DNA of 64,000 nucleotides from JAIBAC01 sp046331095. Lineage in GTDB: Bacteria > Actinomycetota > Acidimicrobiia > UBA2766. The stretch covers positions 118,802-182,801 of the forward strand of contig JAXLRM010000007.1 of assembly GCA_046331095.1 (NCBI GenBank), read 5' to 3'. Below, one piece after another: positions 33,215 to 41,913 of the stretch (position 1 is its first letter; every line of letters starts with the position of its first letter). The notes under the pieces are model-generated. The model was not told the DNA's origin and ran no database searches. It worked only from the letters and a program-made list of their open reading frames with translations. Made by a program: the position numbers and the translations under genes.

Positions 33215-33220
33215 TACGAT
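33215..33220 (+). promoter_or_regulatory. Candidate -10 element of tRNA-Thr
   Basis: TACGAT with TTGC directly upstream, 9 bp before the tRNA 5' end. It resembles the -10 elements before tRNA-Tyr and rplJ in this window. Confidence 0.35.
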
Positions 33221-33229
33221 GGCGCCCTC

Positions 33230-33301
<72 letters not shown>

Positions 33302-33316
33302 CCTCAAAAGCGCAGG

Positions 33317-34093
33317 TCAGCGGTGGCGCGGGCGCGGTGGCTGAATCGGTGCGGAGAGCATCTCCGTGCCGCCCGCCTCGTAGAGGGTTGCCGGCTTGCC
33401 GCCCTCGGCGCCCGGGTCGGCGCGCTCTTCGGTGGGTTCCACGAAGCCGTCCATGCTGAGCACCTTGCGCCGGAAGTTGCCGGGGTCGAGCGGCGTGCGC
33501 CAGGTCGCCTCGTACACCTCGCGCAGCTCCGCCAGCGTGAACCGGGGACCGACGAACGCCGTGGCGAGCGAGGTCGTCTCGAGCATGTTGGCTGCTCGGT
33601 CCACGCCGTCGGCGAGGATCCGTTCGTGGTCGAACGCGAGGTGCCGTCGCCGGCGCCCGCGCCGAGGGGGGGCGAGGACCTCGGCCACTGGCACCAGCGC
33701 TGCTCCACGCGCGTCGCTGCCGGCGGCTATGTCGCCGATGCGGCGTACGACGGCCAGGAACGCGATGCTGACGACCCGCATCCGGGGATCGCGCACGGGG
33801 TCGCCGTATGCCCCGAACTGCATGATGTGGTCTGCAGCGTCGACGCCGGTCTCCTCGAGCAGCTCACGTGCGGCCGCGGCCTCTAGGGCCTCGTCCGGCC
33901 GCACGAATCCGCCAGGCAGGGCCCAGGAACCCAGGTGGGGCTCTTCCCCTCGTTCGATGAGGAGGACCTGCAGCTCGCGCTCGCGGATCGTGAGCACCAC
34001 GATGTCGACCGCCACGGCTACCGCGGGGTAGGCGGCGGGATCGTAAGCGGGTGGCTCGCGGTCGCGTGTCACACCGGGATGGTAGATGTTCAT
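33317..34093 (-). CDS. NUDIX-domain transcriptional regulator (NrtR-like)
   Basis: 258 residues. Residues about 20-150 form a NUDIX domain with an intact box, GGFVRPDEALEAAAARELLEETGV. Residues about 160-235 (ADGVDRAANMLETTSLATAFV then FTLAELREVYEATWRTPLDPGNFRRKVL) match the C-terminal winged helix of the NrtR family, which regulates NAD-related genes by sensing ADP-ribose. In many NrtR proteins the NUDIX box is degraded; here it looks catalytically competent, so the protein may also hydrolyse ADP-ribose-like compounds. It is divergent from the ADP-ribosylglycohydrolase/VWA gene, with a perfect inverted repeat between them. ATG at 34093. Confidence 0.82.
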   Translation of the reverse strand: MNIYHPGVTRDREPPAYDPAAYPAVAVAVDIVVLTIRERELQVLLIERGEEPHLGSWALPGGFVRPDEALEAAAARELLEETGVDAADHIMQFGAYGDPVRDPRMRVVSIAFLAVVRRIGDIAAGSDARGAALVPVAEVLAPPRRGRRRRHLAFDHERILADGVDRAANMLETTSLATAFVGPRFTLAELREVYEATWRTPLDPGNFRRKVLSMDGFVEPTEERADPGAEGGKPATLYEAGGTEMLSAPIQPPRPRHR

Positions 34094-34101
34094 GTCAAGG
34101 T

Positions 34102-34128
34102 GACTCGAACCACGGTAGAGTTCGAGTC
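34102..34128. promoter_or_regulatory. Perfect inverted repeat, candidate operator of the NUDIX regulator
   Basis: GACTCGAAC - 9 nt - GTTCGAGTC, a 9-bp perfect dyad inside the 38-bp gap between the two divergent starts (34093 and 34132). Its placement can control both genes. NrtR-family regulators bind palindromes of this size, though this sequence is not a known NrtR consensus. The right arm resembles a tRNA T-arm, but no tRNA surrounds it. Confidence 0.55.
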
Positions 34129-34131
34129 CGG

Positions 34132-35901
34132 ATGACTGAAACCGACCACCACCCGGATGGTCGGCCCAACGGGAGGCGCGGCATGAGAGAACAACAGCTC
34201 GATCGGATCGAGGCGGCTCTCGGTCCGGTGGCAGTCCTGTCGCTCGATGAACGCGGCCTGCTCCCACGAGCCATGCCGGGTCCGGATCGGGGCAGCGGTG
34301 CAGAGGTCGTTCCCGCCCGCGCGGCAGGAGCCCTCGTGGGAGCGGCCATCGGGAGCGCGCTGGGTCGCCCTGCCGAGGGGCGCGCGCGGGAGGAGCTCGT
34401 CGAACGATTCGGGATCCTCGACGAGTACCGGTCGTGGGCCGACCCGATGGCGCCGCGGCGAGGCAACTTCCTCGCCGAGGTCCAGCTCATGCTCGCATCT
34501 GCGGACTGCGCTGCCGCCCACGGCGTCGTGGCGCCCCGTGAGCTGGCATCGCGCCTGGGTGGGCTCCTGCCCCGTCTGCGCCGCCCCGGCAACGCCGTCC
34601 GGACCGCAGTGGACCGCCTCGGGGCCGGCGCCCCCTGGTTCGAGGCGGGAGCCGCCTCGGTGGGCAACACCGCGCTGCTCCGCGCCGTCGCCGTCGCGCT
34701 GGCGTACGCGACCGATCCCGGCTTCCGGCCCTACGCCGTCGCTCTGGATGCCGTCGTCACCCATGCGACCAGCCAGGCCGTCGCCGCCGCGGTCGCCCTC
34801 GGGGAGGTGGTGGTGGCCGTGGCGGCGAGCCCCGACCCAACTGATGCGGCGGCGACCTGCGCAGCCGTCGCGGCAGACACGTGCGGCCACGAGTTGGTCG
34901 CGGGAGCGTTGCGTCACGTCGATTCGCTGCGGCAGGCAGGCGCGGAGCCGGGGCTTGATCTCCCGTCTGGCTCGAAAGCACGCGAGTCCCTCGCTGCGGG
35001 GCTCTTCCACGCCTTGAGCAACATCGACGACCCGGAACGGGCACTCGTCGCAGCCGTGTCGGCGGGCGGCGATGCGCCGGCTGTCGCAGCCGTCACCGGA
35101 GCGGTCGTGGGTGCCGCCGTCGGGCTCGAGGGGCTCCCGGAGCGATGGCGCAACGGGCTCGGGAGCGTCGACCGCGTGGTGGCGCTCGCCGGACGGCTCG
35201 TGGGGGAACCGGTGTCCTGCGAAGCCGAGGCGGACGAGGCGGCGCCGCTTCACGTCGGCTTCCTCATGGACCGCTCCGGGTCGATGGGTGGTCTGGAAGC
35301 GGCGGTCGTGGAAGGGTTCAACGGCCTCGTGAACCAGCACCGTGACGGGGAAGGGGAGTGCCGGCTGACCCTGGCGCAGTTCGACTCGGAGGATCCCTTC
35401 GAGGTCATCTGCGACAGCGGGCCGATCGACTCGGTGCAGCGGCTGCGCGTCGACCAGTTCCAGCCGCGTGCGATGACCCCCCTCTACGACGCCATGGGTG
35501 CGCTGCTCGGCCACATGGACGCGGAGGCCACGCGGCGCGCTGGTGCGGGGCTGCCCACCGAGGACGTCCTGTACGTCGTGTTCACCGATGGGCTCGAGAA
35601 CCACAGCCGGAGTTGGTCCCGCCAGCGCGTCTTCGATGCAGTCGAGGAGCGCAAGGACCTCGGCTGGTCGTTCGTGTTCCTCGGGGCGAACCAGGACTCC
35701 TACGAGACGGGGGGTGCGCTCGGCTTCAGCAGCGACAACCTCTCCGACTTCCAGCCCAGCGTGCCCGGAGTCGACGCCGCCTTCGCCCAGGTGACCCGGG
35801 CGTCGCTTGCCCATCGAGGTCGCGGCCGCGTCATGCGACGTGAGCACGCTGACGAGTTCTTCGACGGGATCAAGGAGGCCGAGGAGCATATGCGCCACTA
35901 G
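34132..35901 (+). CDS. Degenerate ADP-ribosylglycohydrolase fold fused to a VWA domain
   Basis: 589 residues, two parts. Residues about 50-360 align with the DraG/ADP-ribosylglycohydrolase fold: GALVGAAIGSALG, a THATS segment, and GGDAPAVAAVTGAVVGAAVG followed by LPERW. The di-metal ligands are mostly lost: the usual TDD reads LAE (in GNFLAEVQL), and the C-terminal GGDxDT reads GGDAPA. It is thus probably a non-catalytic binder. Residues about 378-560 are a VWA domain with an intact MIDAS (DRSGS, the Thr of MTPLYDA, and the Asp of FTDGLEN). It is divergent from the NUDIX regulator. Likely a protein-protein interaction module that senses ADP-ribose or ADP-ribosylated partners; this is inference. 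Cytosolic, no signal peptide. Confidence 0.75.
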   Translation: MTETDHHPDGRPNGRRGMREQQLDRIEAALGPVAVLSLDERGLLPRAMPGPDRGSGAEVVPARAAGALVGAAIGSALGRPAEGRAREELVERFGILDEYRSWADPMAPRRGNFLAEVQLMLASADCAAAHGVVAPRELASRLGGLLPRLRRPGNAVRTAVDRLGAGAPWFEAGAASVGNTALLRAVAVALAYATDPGFRPYAVALDAVVTHATSQAVAAAVALGEVVVAVAASPDPTDAAATCAAVAADTCGHELVAGALRHVDSLRQAGAEPGLDLPSGSKARESLAAGLFHALSNIDDPERALVAAVSAGGDAPAVAAVTGAVVGAAVGLEGLPERWRNGLGSVDRVVALAGRLVGEPVSCEAEADEAAPLHVGFLMDRSGSMGGLEAAVVEGFNGLVNQHRDGEGECRLTLAQFDSEDPFEVICDSGPIDSVQRLRVDQFQPRAMTPLYDAMGALLGHMDAEATRRAGAGLPTEDVLYVVFTDGLENHSRSWSRQRVFDAVEERKDLGWSFVFLGANQDSYETGGALGFSSDNLSDFQPSVPGVDAAFAQVTRASLAHRGRGRVMRREHADEFFDGIKEAEEHMRH

Positions 35902-36082
35902 CGCGTCGCGTGCGGCGGGCCGGTGCGGACGCACCTTGGCCCAAGAATCGTGCGCTACCTGTACCAGGGTTCGTTCGGGCCGGTTCGTCGCCAACAGGGG
36001 TCCTGGCTTGTCACGCGCCGGGACGAGGCCCCAGGCCCCCGTCTGACCGAAGATCCTTGATGCAGGGGCCGGCCGGGCGTGG

Positions 36083-36394
36083 TCACTGGCCGTTGAACTC
36101 GCTGCCTGAGGCCCCTGATGCCGTCTCGATCAGGTCCCTCCCGCAGGTGCCGCAGAATTGGCTCGTCGGCAGGACCACCGACCCGCAACTCCCACACCGC
36201 GCGACCTGGACCGCAGGCACGGGGGGACCCTGGCCGGGGGGTGGGCCAGGGGACCACTGCTGGGTCTGCCAGTGGTACGACGGCGGTACCGGGCGGCGCC
36301 TCGTCGCGAAGTAGACGGGCAACCCGATGGCCAAGCCCAGGACCACGAGAGCGCCCACGATGATCAGTATCTCGGGTAGTCCCAGGGTTCCCAT
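36083..36394 (-). CDS. Small membrane protein with C-terminal zinc ribbon
   Basis: 103 residues: one N-terminal transmembrane helix (LPEILIIVGALVVLGLAIGL), a Pro/Gln-rich linker, then a zinc ribbon CGSCG-x10-CGTCG. The ATG at 36394 has ggagcagag before it. Similar zinc-ribbon membrane proteins lie at 49214 and 49982 in this window. The function is unknown. The 181-bp gap between the VWA gene and its stop shows nothing recognisable. Confidence 0.65.
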   Translation of the reverse strand: MGTLGLPEILIIVGALVVLGLAIGLPVYFATRRRPVPPSYHWQTQQWSPGPPPGQGPPVPAVQVARCGSCGSVVLPTSQFCGTCGRDLIETASGASGSEFNGQ

Positions 36395-36425
36395 CTCTGC
36401 TCCTGGCGGCGAGGTGTCACGGGGT

Positions 36426-37085
36426 TCAACGCTGCGGCGAGGCATCCGTTGCACGCGGCCGCTGGTCCGCGCCGGATCGCGTCCGCGACCGTGCCGCCAC
36501 CCAGGTGAAGGGTTGGTCGGCGCCCCAGGGTGTGACGTGCACGACACGGCGTGCGTCGACGACGTCGAAGCCGACCAGCAACCGCTCGAGATCCTCGGGG
36601 CCGTACCGCGCTACCGGTAGGCCCGAGCACGTCTCCGGTCCGTCGGGCGCGAAAGTAGCGATGACGACCCGGGCGGCACCCGCAGCGTCGAGTGTGTCCA
36701 GGTATGCCGCCTGCTCGGCGGGGTCGACCAGGAAGTGGAACACGGCACGGTCGTGCCAGAGCGCGTACCTGCGAGCGGGGCGCCACGCCAGGACATCCGC
36801 GACGACCCACTCGGCGCCGCTGTTCGCGCCGATACGTTCTGCGACTGCCTCCAGTGCCACGGACGAGACGTCGAGGACCGTCACGTCGGAGAACCCGCGG
36901 CGCAACAGCTCGTCGACGAGGCGCGACTTGCCGCCTCCGACGTCGACGACGGCTTCGTCGGGCCGTGCCGCGAGCGCGTCGATCAGCTCGAGCGAGACCC
37001 ACGGCTCGGGCTCGAACCAGCTCAACTGCTCGGCAGCGCGTCCCGTGTAGGTGCGGTCCCAGTGCTCAGAGCGTGAAGAGTCCAT
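36426..37085 (-). CDS. Class I SAM-dependent methyltransferase
   Basis: 219 residues. Starts with the HWDRTYTGRAAEQLSWFEPEP pattern common in small-molecule methyltransferases, then motif I VVDVGGGKSRLVDELL, the acidic end of strand 2 (VTVLDVSSVAL), motif II WVVADVLAW and LWHDRAVFHFL. Similar proteins are annotated as thiopurine- or trans-aconitate-methyltransferase-like; the real substrate is unknown. The ATG at 37085 is at the start of the homology; the frame is open further upstream but is low-complexity Arg-rich. Confidence 0.82.
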   Translation of the reverse strand: MDSSRSEHWDRTYTGRAAEQLSWFEPEPWVSLELIDALAARPDEAVVDVGGGKSRLVDELLRRGFSDVTVLDVSSVALEAVAERIGANSGAEWVVADVLAWRPARRYALWHDRAVFHFLVDPAEQAAYLDTLDAAGAARVVIATFAPDGPETCSGLPVARYGPEDLERLLVGFDVVDARRVVHVTPWGADQPFTWVAARSRTRSGADQRPRATDASPQR

Positions 37086-37177
37086 CCGCGCGCCAGTCTG
37101 GGTCCGTGGTCGCGGATGGGCAAGTCCGGAGCCGCCCGGCATCGGTTCGGGCACGCCGCCAGCGCTAGCGTCGCCGG

Positions 37178-38397
37178 ATGGCGGATGCCGGAGATGCTGG
37201 AGCGCAGGCGAAAGGGCGCTTGAGTCGCAACGTCTACGTCGTCTCGGTCGTGTCGTTCTTCCAGGACGCCGCGTCCGAGCTGCTCTACCCGGTCCTGCCG
37301 TTCTTCGTGACGAGTGTGCTCGGCGCCCGCCGGTAGTCCTGGGCCTCATCGAGGGGCTTGCCGACGGTGCGGCCGCCGCGATGAAGGCGGCATCGGGGCG
37401 GCTTGCCGACTTGGGTCACCGGCGCCCACTCGTGGCGTCCGGCTACGGCATCTCCGCCGGAGGCAAGGTCCTCCTCGCTCTCGCGGGGGCATGGCCGATG
37501 GTCCTCCTCGCACGCTTCACCGACAGGGTGGGCAAGGGCCTGCGCGGCCCGCCCCGGGACGCGATCATCGCCGACGACACCACCAGCGGCGACCGCGGTC
37601 GCGCGTTCGGGTTCCACCGTGCCGCGGACACCGCCGGAGCGGTGGTCGGCCCCCTCGTCGGCCTCGGCGTCTACCACCTCGTCGGCGAGCAGTTCCGTCC
37701 TCTGCTGTGGATCGCGGTGATTCCGGCGGTCGTCAGCGTCGCGTTCGTGTTCCTGATCCGGGAACGGCCGCATCCACGACTCCGGAGCGAACAGCGCGCG
37801 TGGTCCCTCGCCGGGTTGCCCCGGCGGTTCTGGCGTGTGATCGCACTGATCGCGCTCTTCTCCGCCGTGAACTTCCCCGACACGCTGATCCTGCTGAGGG
37901 CCACTGAAGTCGGTCTCGGCTTCGCCGGGGTGGTCGTCCTCTACGTCCTCTACAACCTGTCGTACGCGCTGCTCTCGTATCCGGCAGGTGTCGTCTCGGA
38001 CCGCCGCAGCCGCAGTGTCGTGTTCGCGGTCGGCCTGTGCCTGTTCGCTCTCACCTACCTGGGCCTCGGTCTGGAGCTCTCGGCGGGGTGGCTCTGGGTC
38101 CTGCTGCCTCTCTACGGGGGCTACACCGCGCTCACCGACGGTGTCAGCCGCGCGTGGATCGCCGACCTCGTCCCGGGGGCCCAGCGCGGAACCGGCCTCG
38201 GCATCCATGCAGCGGTCTCGGGTGTGGGTCTCCTCGTCGCAGGTGTCTGGGCGGGCCTGGCATGGGGCCGGGTCGGTCGCATCCCGTTCCTGATCTCGGG
38301 GGCGACGGCTGCTGTCCTGGCCGTCGCGATCCTCTTGTCGAGGTCCCACCTCGGCGCCGGGGGGTCTCAGGTCGCGGAGGGGCCGCCTGCCGCCTGA
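37178..38397 (+). pseudogene. MFS transporter with a single-base frameshift
   Basis: Major facilitator protein of the kind with an N-terminal SFFQDAASELLYPVLPFFV, broken into two frames. From the ATG at 37178 the frame reads 51 residues up to VTSVLGARR and a stop at 37334. The homology continues in another frame with PPVVLGLIEGLADGAAAAMKAASGRLAD to the stop at 38397, about 400 residues in all with some 12 helices. Adding one C in the run at 37326-37328 restores GAPPVVLGLIEG. Downstream sequence shows no decay, so this is either a very recent mutation or a base-calling or assembly error. It overlaps the convergent epimerase gene by 31 bp. The substrate is unknown. Confidence 0.85.
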
Positions 38398-39383
38398 GCG
38401 TCAGGGGAGAGGCCGCGCACCGAGTCGGCGAGCGCCTCGCGAGCGGACTGCCAGGGGCGGCCGAGGAGGGCCAGCGCGGCGCTGTCGTCGGTCGGGGTCG
38501 CCGCTGTGAGCAGCCAGGCGGCCTCGTAGCTGAAGCCGGCCGAGACCGCATGCACCTTCGCGATCGCGTCGCTGACCCGCCCCATCGCGCGGAACAGGCC
38601 CGGGGCCATCCGGACGCGGTGGATCGGACGCCCGATCGCCGACTCGATCACGTCGACGATCGTGTCGAAGCCGAGCATCTCGCCACCGCACACGAAGCGG
38701 CGTGGGCCGAGGCCGGGGGTCATCGCCGCCGCGTGCAGGTCCGCCACGTCGCGCACGTCGATCATCGCCATGCCACCTGTGAAGCTCGGTGCGATGCGGT
38801 GCTTCACGATCGCTTCAAGCCCGGCGGTGCTTATGCCGGCCCGTGTTCCCGCGGGAGGGCCGACGATGCTGGCGGGGTAGGTGATCACCACCGGAGCGCC
38901 GGTCATCTGCAGCGCCCGCGCGATGCGGTCTGCGGTCGACTTCGTGCGCCCGTAGGCGCTGCGGCCGACAGCGGTCGGGCTGTCCGGCCCGATCACGGGG
39001 TCGGGAGACGGGAACAGAGCGCTGTAGGTCGCGACGTGGACGATCGGGTCGAGGCCCGCGGCAACGGCGCGTGCAAGCACTGCTGCGGTGGCGTCGACGT
39101 TGACATCCCACATGAGCTGCTCGCGGCTGTCGTCGACGCCCACGATGCCGGCGGCGTGCACGAGCGAGTCGGCGCCTTCGAGAAGTGCTGCGACGACCTC
39201 GGCGGAGCAGATGTCACCGGAGACGACCTCGTGCTCGTCGGCACGGATCCCGACGGCTGCGAGCGCGTCGTCCAAGGGCTCGTCGGGGTGGACCAGGAGG
39301 CGGAGCGAGTGCCCCGCGTCGAGGAGAGCGCGGGTCGTGTACGCCCCCACGTATCCCGTTGACCCGGTGACCGCGACTCTCAT
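38367..39383 (-). CDS. NAD-dependent epimerase/dehydratase family protein
   Basis: 338 residues, extended SDR. Begins MRVAVTGSTGYVGAYTTRALLDAGH with the TGxxGxxG dinucleotide motif; then HAAGIVGVDDS, the active-site Ser region (HVATYSALF) and YGRTKS with the YxxxK pair. Closest in style to dihydroflavonol-4-reductase/3-beta-HSD-like or NAD-dependent epimerases acting on steroid- or sugar-type substrates. The 3' end overlaps the convergent MFS gene by 31 bp. Confidence 0.85.
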   Translation of the reverse strand: MRVAVTGSTGYVGAYTTRALLDAGHSLRLLVHPDEPLDDALAAVGIRADEHEVVSGDICSAEVVAALLEGADSLVHAAGIVGVDDSREQLMWDVNVDATAAVLARAVAAGLDPIVHVATYSALFPSPDPVIGPDSPTAVGRSAYGRTKSTADRIARALQMTGAPVVITYPASIVGPPAGTRAGISTAGLEAIVKHRIAPSFTGGMAMIDVRDVADLHAAAMTPGLGPRRFVCGGEMLGFDTIVDVIESAIGRPIHRVRMAPGLFRAMGRVSDAIAKVHAVSAGFSYEAAWLLTAATPTDDSAALALLGRPWQSAREALADSVRGLSPDAQAAGGPSAT

Positions 39384-39450
39384 CGCTATTGCCTCTCCTG
39401 CATCGGCTGCCGGGCAGCCTCCGGCGGCGTCCGCGCGTCTCGCTGCCGCC

Positions 39451-41913
39451 TCAACCGGCTGCGGCTCCCACCGTGCCGTCAGGGCCGGCCCCGGGACCGG
39501 CTGCGGTTGTGTCGCCGTCCACGAGGGAGACCTCGATCGTCTGGCCGGGGCCGACCTTGTGCAACTCGCCCTTGACGTCGACCAGGACCGGCTCGCCCTC
39601 GTCGAGGTCGACGCGGACCTTGGCGACCTCGGTCGTGAACTCGAGGTGCACGAGGTGGCCGCGGTAGCGGATGTCGAACGCGAGCGAGCCGAGCTCGAGT
39701 GGCAGGACCGGGTCGAGGTGCAGGACCTCCCCGCGCATCTCGAGGCCCGTGTAGCAGCGGTGCAGGATGTCGACGGTCCCCGCCATGGCGCCGAGGTGGA
39801 TGCCCTCGCGCGTCGTGCCGCCCTGGATGTCGTCGAGGTCGCTGTTCAGCGCGGCCAAGAAGAAGTCCCACGATTTCTCGCGGTCCCGATTGGCGTTGAT
39901 CCACGCGTGCACGACACGACTGAGGGTCGACCCGTGCGCGGTCCGGGCTTCGTAGTACTCGATGTTGCGCTCGATCAGGTCGTCGTCGAATGGGTACCCG
40001 AGGCGTTCCAGCAGCGTCGCGATCTCGTTGGGGGACAGCAGGTAGAACAGCATCATCACGTCCGCCTGCTTGGTGAGCTTGTAGCGGTTGGGCGAGTCGC
40101 CCTCGGACTCGAGGATCCGGTCGAGGCGGTGGATGTCGCCGTACTTGGCGCGGTAGGCGTCCCAGTCGAGTTCGAGGAGGTCCTCGTAGCCCTCGAACTG
40201 GCTGATCACGTCGCCGTCGTGGAAGCAGACGCGCATCTTGCGGCTCACCTCGCCCCAGCGGTCGAGCTCCTGCTCGGAGATCATCAGGCGCTCGCGCAGG
40301 TCGCGCACCGAGACGGGTGGCAGGGTCCGAAGCACGTCGAAGGCGCGACACAGGCACCAGACCGCCATGAGGTTGGTGTAGGCGTTGTTGTCGAGGCCGG
40401 GCCCGTCACGGCCCGGGTAGCCTTCGTGGTACTCGTCGGGGCCCATCACACCCTTGATCTCGTAGCGGTCCAGCGCCCGGTTGTAGGTGGCGATGCTCGA
40501 CCAGAAGCGGGCGATCTCGAGGATCATCTCGGCGCCGTAGAAGCGCAGGAAGTCGAGATCGAGCGTCGCCAGGTAGTAGTGCCAGACGTTGTGGACGATC
40601 GCCGCGTTCACGTGGCGCTGCAGGTGCGAGGCGTCCGGCAGCCAGCGGCCCGAGTTGGGGTTGAGGTGCATCGTCTGGGTCTGCTCGCGGCCGTCGCTGG
40701 CGCTCTGCCACGGGTACATGGCGCCCGAGTAGCCGCAATCGGCGGCGGCGTTGCGGGCCCTGTCGATCCGGTTGTAGCGGTAGATCAGGAGTGATCGGGC
40801 GAGCTGGGGCAGGCGCAGGCTGAGGAGGGGGACGATGAAGAGCTCGTCCCAGAAGATGTGGCCCCGGTAGGCCTCGCCGTGGAGGCCGCGGGCGGGCACA
40901 CCCGCGTCGATGCCGATCGAGTTGTTCGAGACTGTCTGGCAGAGGTGGAACAAGTGCACGTGCAGGGCGAGCGCGAGGCCGTGGTTGGCGCCGACGTCGA
41001 TGCGGACACGGCCCCAGATGTGGCGCCAGCTCACTGCATGGCGCGAGAGCAGGTCGTCGAAACCCCCCGCGTACTCCCTCACGGTCGCGCATGCCTCTTC
41101 CCCGGGCTCGCCGATGCCGTGGTCGCGCGACGTGAACAGCGACACGATCTTCTCGACCGTGACCTCCTCGCCCTCGCTCACCTCGACGGTGCGGCTCAGG
41201 CCGACGTAGCTCTCGTGCATGACGAGGTCGGCCGGCTCGTGAAGCTGCTCGCCGCCGTGGAACACACGCGTGCGCGCCGCCTCGGCGATGCGGATCTCGG
41301 ACTGGCTCGTCTCGACGCGCAAGCAGACGACGTCGCCGCCGTCGTGGTCGGTGCACACCGGGACGAGGTGGCGGCCCCCGAGCGCGGCGTAGCGGGCGAC
41401 ACCGGAGTTGGTCACCGTACCGTCGATCGCGCTCAGGACGTTCAGACGCCCTGACCAGTTCTCGGGTACGGCCGTCACCTCGATGCCGGCCATGTGGGGG
41501 TCGCGCATCGACACGAACCGCCGTTCCGTCACACGGAGGACCCTCCCCTCGGGGTCGCGGTAGCGGGTCTTCTGGGACAGGACCCCGCGGTACATGTCGA
41601 GCTCGGTGTACTGCCAGAGGACCTCGGCCGCGGAGGCCGAGAAGCACGGCCCGTCGTCCGCACAGAACCGCACCGGGAGCCAGTTGGGGACGTTCACGAG
41701 GCTCTCGTTGTCGACCCGGCGCCCGGCGACCTCGGTGTCGAGTCGGTTGTAGACACCCGCGATGTAGGTGCCGGGGTAGTGCACGTCGTCGGCGTCGCAC
41801 GTGGCGAGCGCTCCGCGCGTGGCGAAGTAGCCGTTGCCGAGCGTGCACAGCGCCTCGCGGACCCCCACGCGTTCCGGGTCGTACTCGTCGTAGATCAGGA
41901 GCCACTCGTTCAC
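39451..41913 (-). CDS. Glycoside hydrolase family 65 phosphorylase (trehalose/kojibiose/maltose type)
   Basis: 820 residues, a normal length for GH65. An inverting phosphorylase that splits an alpha-glucosyl disaccharide with phosphate into beta-glucose-1-phosphate and glucose. The N-terminal domain starts WLLIYDEYDPERVGVREALCTLGNGYFATRGA. In the (alpha/alpha)6 barrel, GHIFWDELFIVPLL and GVMGPDEYHEG are present, with the catalytic acid Glu at about residue 494; the C-terminal KQADVMMLFYLL and GSTLSRVVHAW regions follow. The GTG start overlaps the stop of the upstream trehalose-phosphatase gene (GTGA). With a beta-phosphoglucomutase-like gene in the same operon, trehalose phosphorylase is the likeliest activity. 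Confidence 0.9.
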   Translation of the reverse strand: MNEWLLIYDEYDPERVGVREALCTLGNGYFATRGALATCDADDVHYPGTYIAGVYNRLDTEVAGRRVDNESLVNVPNWLPVRFCADDGPCFSASAAEVLWQYTELDMYRGVLSQKTRYRDPEGRVLRVTERRFVSMRDPHMAGIEVTAVPENWSGRLNVLSAIDGTVTNSGVARYAALGGRHLVPVCTDHDGGDVVCLRVETSQSEIRIAEAARTRVFHGGEQLHEPADLVMHESYVGLSRTVEVSEGEEVTVEKIVSLFTSRDHGIGEPGEEACATVREYAGGFDDLLSRHAVSWRHIWGRVRIDVGANHGLALALHVHLFHLCQTVSNNSIGIDAGVPARGLHGEAYRGHIFWDELFIVPLLSLRLPQLARSLLIYRYNRIDRARNAAADCGYSGAMYPWQSASDGREQTQTMHLNPNSGRWLPDASHLQRHVNAAIVHNVWHYYLATLDLDFLRFYGAEMILEIARFWSSIATYNRALDRYEIKGVMGPDEYHEGYPGRDGPGLDNNAYTNLMAVWCLCRAFDVLRTLPPVSVRDLRERLMISEQELDRWGEVSRKMRVCFHDGDVISQFEGYEDLLELDWDAYRAKYGDIHRLDRILESEGDSPNRYKLTKQADVMMLFYLLSPNEIATLLERLGYPFDDDLIERNIEYYEARTAHGSTLSRVVHAWINANRDREKSWDFFLAALNSDLDDIQGGTTREGIHLGAMAGTVDILHRCYTGLEMRGEVLHLDPVLPLELGSLAFDIRYRGHLVHLEFTTEVAKVRVDLDEGEPVLVDVKGELHKVGPGQTIEVSLVDGDTTAAGPGAGPDGTVGAAAG

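Noticed and set aside
34102..34135. tRNA fragment (T-arm-like gttcgagtcc)
   Set aside because: No acceptor, D or anticodon stems around it; the symmetric dyad between divergent genes fits an operator better.
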